Under the pieces are notes generated by a model, which did no database searches, was not told the DNA's origin, and worked only from the letters and a program-made list of their open reading frames with translations. A program made the position numbers and the translations under genes. Positions 62,882-64,000 of a stretch of 64,000 nt of DNA are shown here, one piece after another. Each line of letters opens with the position of its first letter. Positions within the stretch are counted from its first letter, which is position 1. The DNA comes from Clostridium_AD sp036569345. GTDB lineage: Bacteria; Bacillota; Clostridia; Clostridiales; Clostridiaceae. The stretch covers positions 1 through 64,000 of the forward strand of contig NZ_DATCQT010000154.1 of assembly GCF_036569345.1 (NCBI RefSeq), given 5' to 3'.

Positions 62882-64000
62882 ATGAGTAAAGATTTAGTAA
62901 TAGCTTTAGCTGGTAATCCTAATTGTGGTAAGACCAGTATGTTCAATGAATTAACAGGTGCGAAACAACATGTAGGCAACTGGCCTGGTGTTACAGTTGA
63001 GAAGAAAGAGGGTAACCTTAAATTTGAAAATAGAAATTTAACGGTGGTAGATTTACCTGGTACCTATAGTCTTGGAGCATATTCTGAGGATGAAGTTGTA
63101 GCCTGCAACTTTATATTAAAAGATAAGCCTGATGTAGTAATTAATGTAATTGATTCTACTAATCTTGAAAGAAACTTGTATTTGACAATGCAACTTTTAG
63201 AAACAGGTGCAAAGGTAATTTTAGCACTTAATATGGCAGATGAGGCCAAAAAAAAGAATATACAAATAAATATAAAAGAACTATCAAAACAACTGAATTT
63301 AACTATTATACCTACAGTAGCTCCTAAAGGGGAAGGTATAAAAGAGCTAATGAGGGAAGCAATAAAATTAAGTGATCAAAGTAAAAATAGTGTGTATAAA
63401 GTTGATTATGGTAAAGACATAGAAAAAGAAATTAAATTAATTAAGGAAGCCATTTCAGAATGTGCAGCGACTTCAGAATATCCCACCGAATGGGCAGCAT
63501 TGAGGCTTTTAGAAAATGATGAATATGTAAAGAAATACATAAGTAAAATAGAAAATGATGAAAAAGTAAGTAGTAAAGTAGAAAAAAGTATAGAGAATCT
63601 AACATCAATAATAGGTTATGAACCCGATACATTTATAATTGATAAGAGATATGAAGCAATAAGTAATGCAACAAAGAATTGTGTTACAAAAGAAGAAATT
63701 ACAGGAGAAACTACATCTGATAAAATAGACAAAATAGTTACAAATAAATGGCTTGGAATGCCAATATTCGTGTTGATAATGTTCTTTATGTATCAAATTT
63801 CAATAAGTTTTGGTAATGGGTTCTTAGGTGGGATATTAGGCGATGGCATGGATTCATTAGGAAAATTTTTAGGTAGTACGTTAGCTAATGTAGGAGCCCC
63901 TGAGCTTTTAATATCATTTGTAACAGATGGACTAATAGGTGGTGTTGGATCGGTACTTGTATTCATGCCAATGATCCTTACTATGTATTTTCTTATGTCT
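62882..64000 (+). CDS. feoB: Ferrous iron transport protein B (3' end outside window)
   Basis: ATG at 62882 after AGGAGG; 373 codons are visible and open to the window edge. N-terminal G domain: G1 GNPNCGKT, G2 GVTVEKKEG, G3 DLPGTYSL, G4 NMAD; then a helical GDI-like part and the first membrane segments (WLGMPIFVLIMFFMYQIS, LIGGVGSVLVFMPMI). Full FeoB is about 650-700 residues, so roughly half is here. Imports Fe(II). Confidence 0.96.
   Translation, partial: MSKDLVIALAGNPNCGKTSMFNELTGAKQHVGNWPGVTVEKKEGNLKFENRNLTVVDLPGTYSLGAYSEDEVVACNFILKDKPDVVINVIDSTNLERNLYLTMQLLETGAKVILALNMADEAKKKNIQINIKELSKQLNLTIIPTVAPKGEGIKELMREAIKLSDQSKNSVYKVDYGKDIEKEIKLIKEAISECAATSEYPTEWAALRLLENDEYVKKYISKIENDEKVSSKVEKSIENLTSIIGYEPDTFIIDKRYEAISNATKNCVTKEEITGETTSDKIDKIVTNKWLGMPIFVLIMFFMYQISISFGNGFLGGILGDGMDSLGKFLGSTLANVGAPELLISFVTDGLIGGVGSVLVFMPMILTMYFLMS

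Overview
The window is AT-rich chromosomal DNA from a spore-forming low-GC Firmicute, most likely Clostridium sensu stricto. The basis is the base composition, purine-rich Shine-Dalgarno sites with many TTG and GTG starts, a complete clostridial-type fatty-acid gene cluster (fabT to accA), DUF1540, CD3324-like and YmaF-like small proteins, a SASP-like peptide and tandem feoA genes before feoB. DnaD/DnaC helicase-loading genes and the walJ-rlmH neighbourhood suggest a position fairly near the replication origin, but no origin is in the window. I saw no prophage, insertion sequence or CRISPR array.

Layout: 1-180 tRNA-Asp (partial) and tRNA-Thr. 287-2246 dnaC and a dnaD-like gene on the minus strand. 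2.5-6 kb M23 peptidase, a duplicated-domain unknown, a mini siroheme/4Fe-4S protein and several small proteins. 6.1-7 kb a divergent cis-prenyltransferase with a tandem repeat at its 3' end. 7.1-10.4 kb TetR plus YhgE/Pip membrane protein with an operator. 10.5-13.4 kb radical SAM/SPASM, ferritin-like, DTW tRNA-modifying and TspO genes. 13.7-25.2 kb a nitronate-monooxygenase-like gene and the fab/acc operon. 25.3-29 kb DegV, SASP-like, ProC and a secreted unknown. 29.1-33.4 kb ABC transporter, two-component system and an orphan gene behind a LexA-box promoter. 33.4-41.9 kb HD-GYP protein, methionine aminopeptidase, chagasin-like inhibitor and a 1807-residue kinase-like/AAA/TPR/GAF/GGDEF/GAF protein. 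42-48.4 kb M16C peptidase, 2-hydroxyacid dehydrogenase, CinA, homoserine dehydrogenase. 48.5-52 kb minus-strand subtilase, YdcZ-like transporter, dUTPase and two 2H phosphoesterase paralogues. 52.2-59.9 kb DUF1540, MurA, WalJ-like, GerMN lipoprotein, SEC-C protein, TetR-ABC cassette and RlmH. 60-60.6 kb decayed genes including an EF-G-binding-protein fragment. 60.7-64 kb CD3324-like, YmaF-like and His/Cys-rich proteins, then the Feo ferrous-iron operon, cut by the window edge.

The main functional unit is type II fatty-acid synthesis: AccABCD make malonyl-CoA, FabD loads it on ACP, FabH starts, FabF elongates, FabG, FabZ and FabK complete each cycle, and FabT probably represses. Two promoters, one before the nitronate-monooxygenase-like gene and one before fabT, have the same geometry with a TTTGA/TCAAA palindrome over the -10 element, which joins the extra FMN enzyme to the same control. 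DegV downstream may bind fatty acids. A second theme is signalling and stress control: a GGDEF protein with an intact I-site and an HD-GYP protein within 8 kb, two TetR modules with visible operators, a LexA-like promoter and a Fur-like box before feoA.

All product calls come from reading motifs and family resemblance by eye; no database search was run. Where an upstream in-frame start had no usable ribosome site, the start with the better-placed site was chosen and this is stated in the entry.
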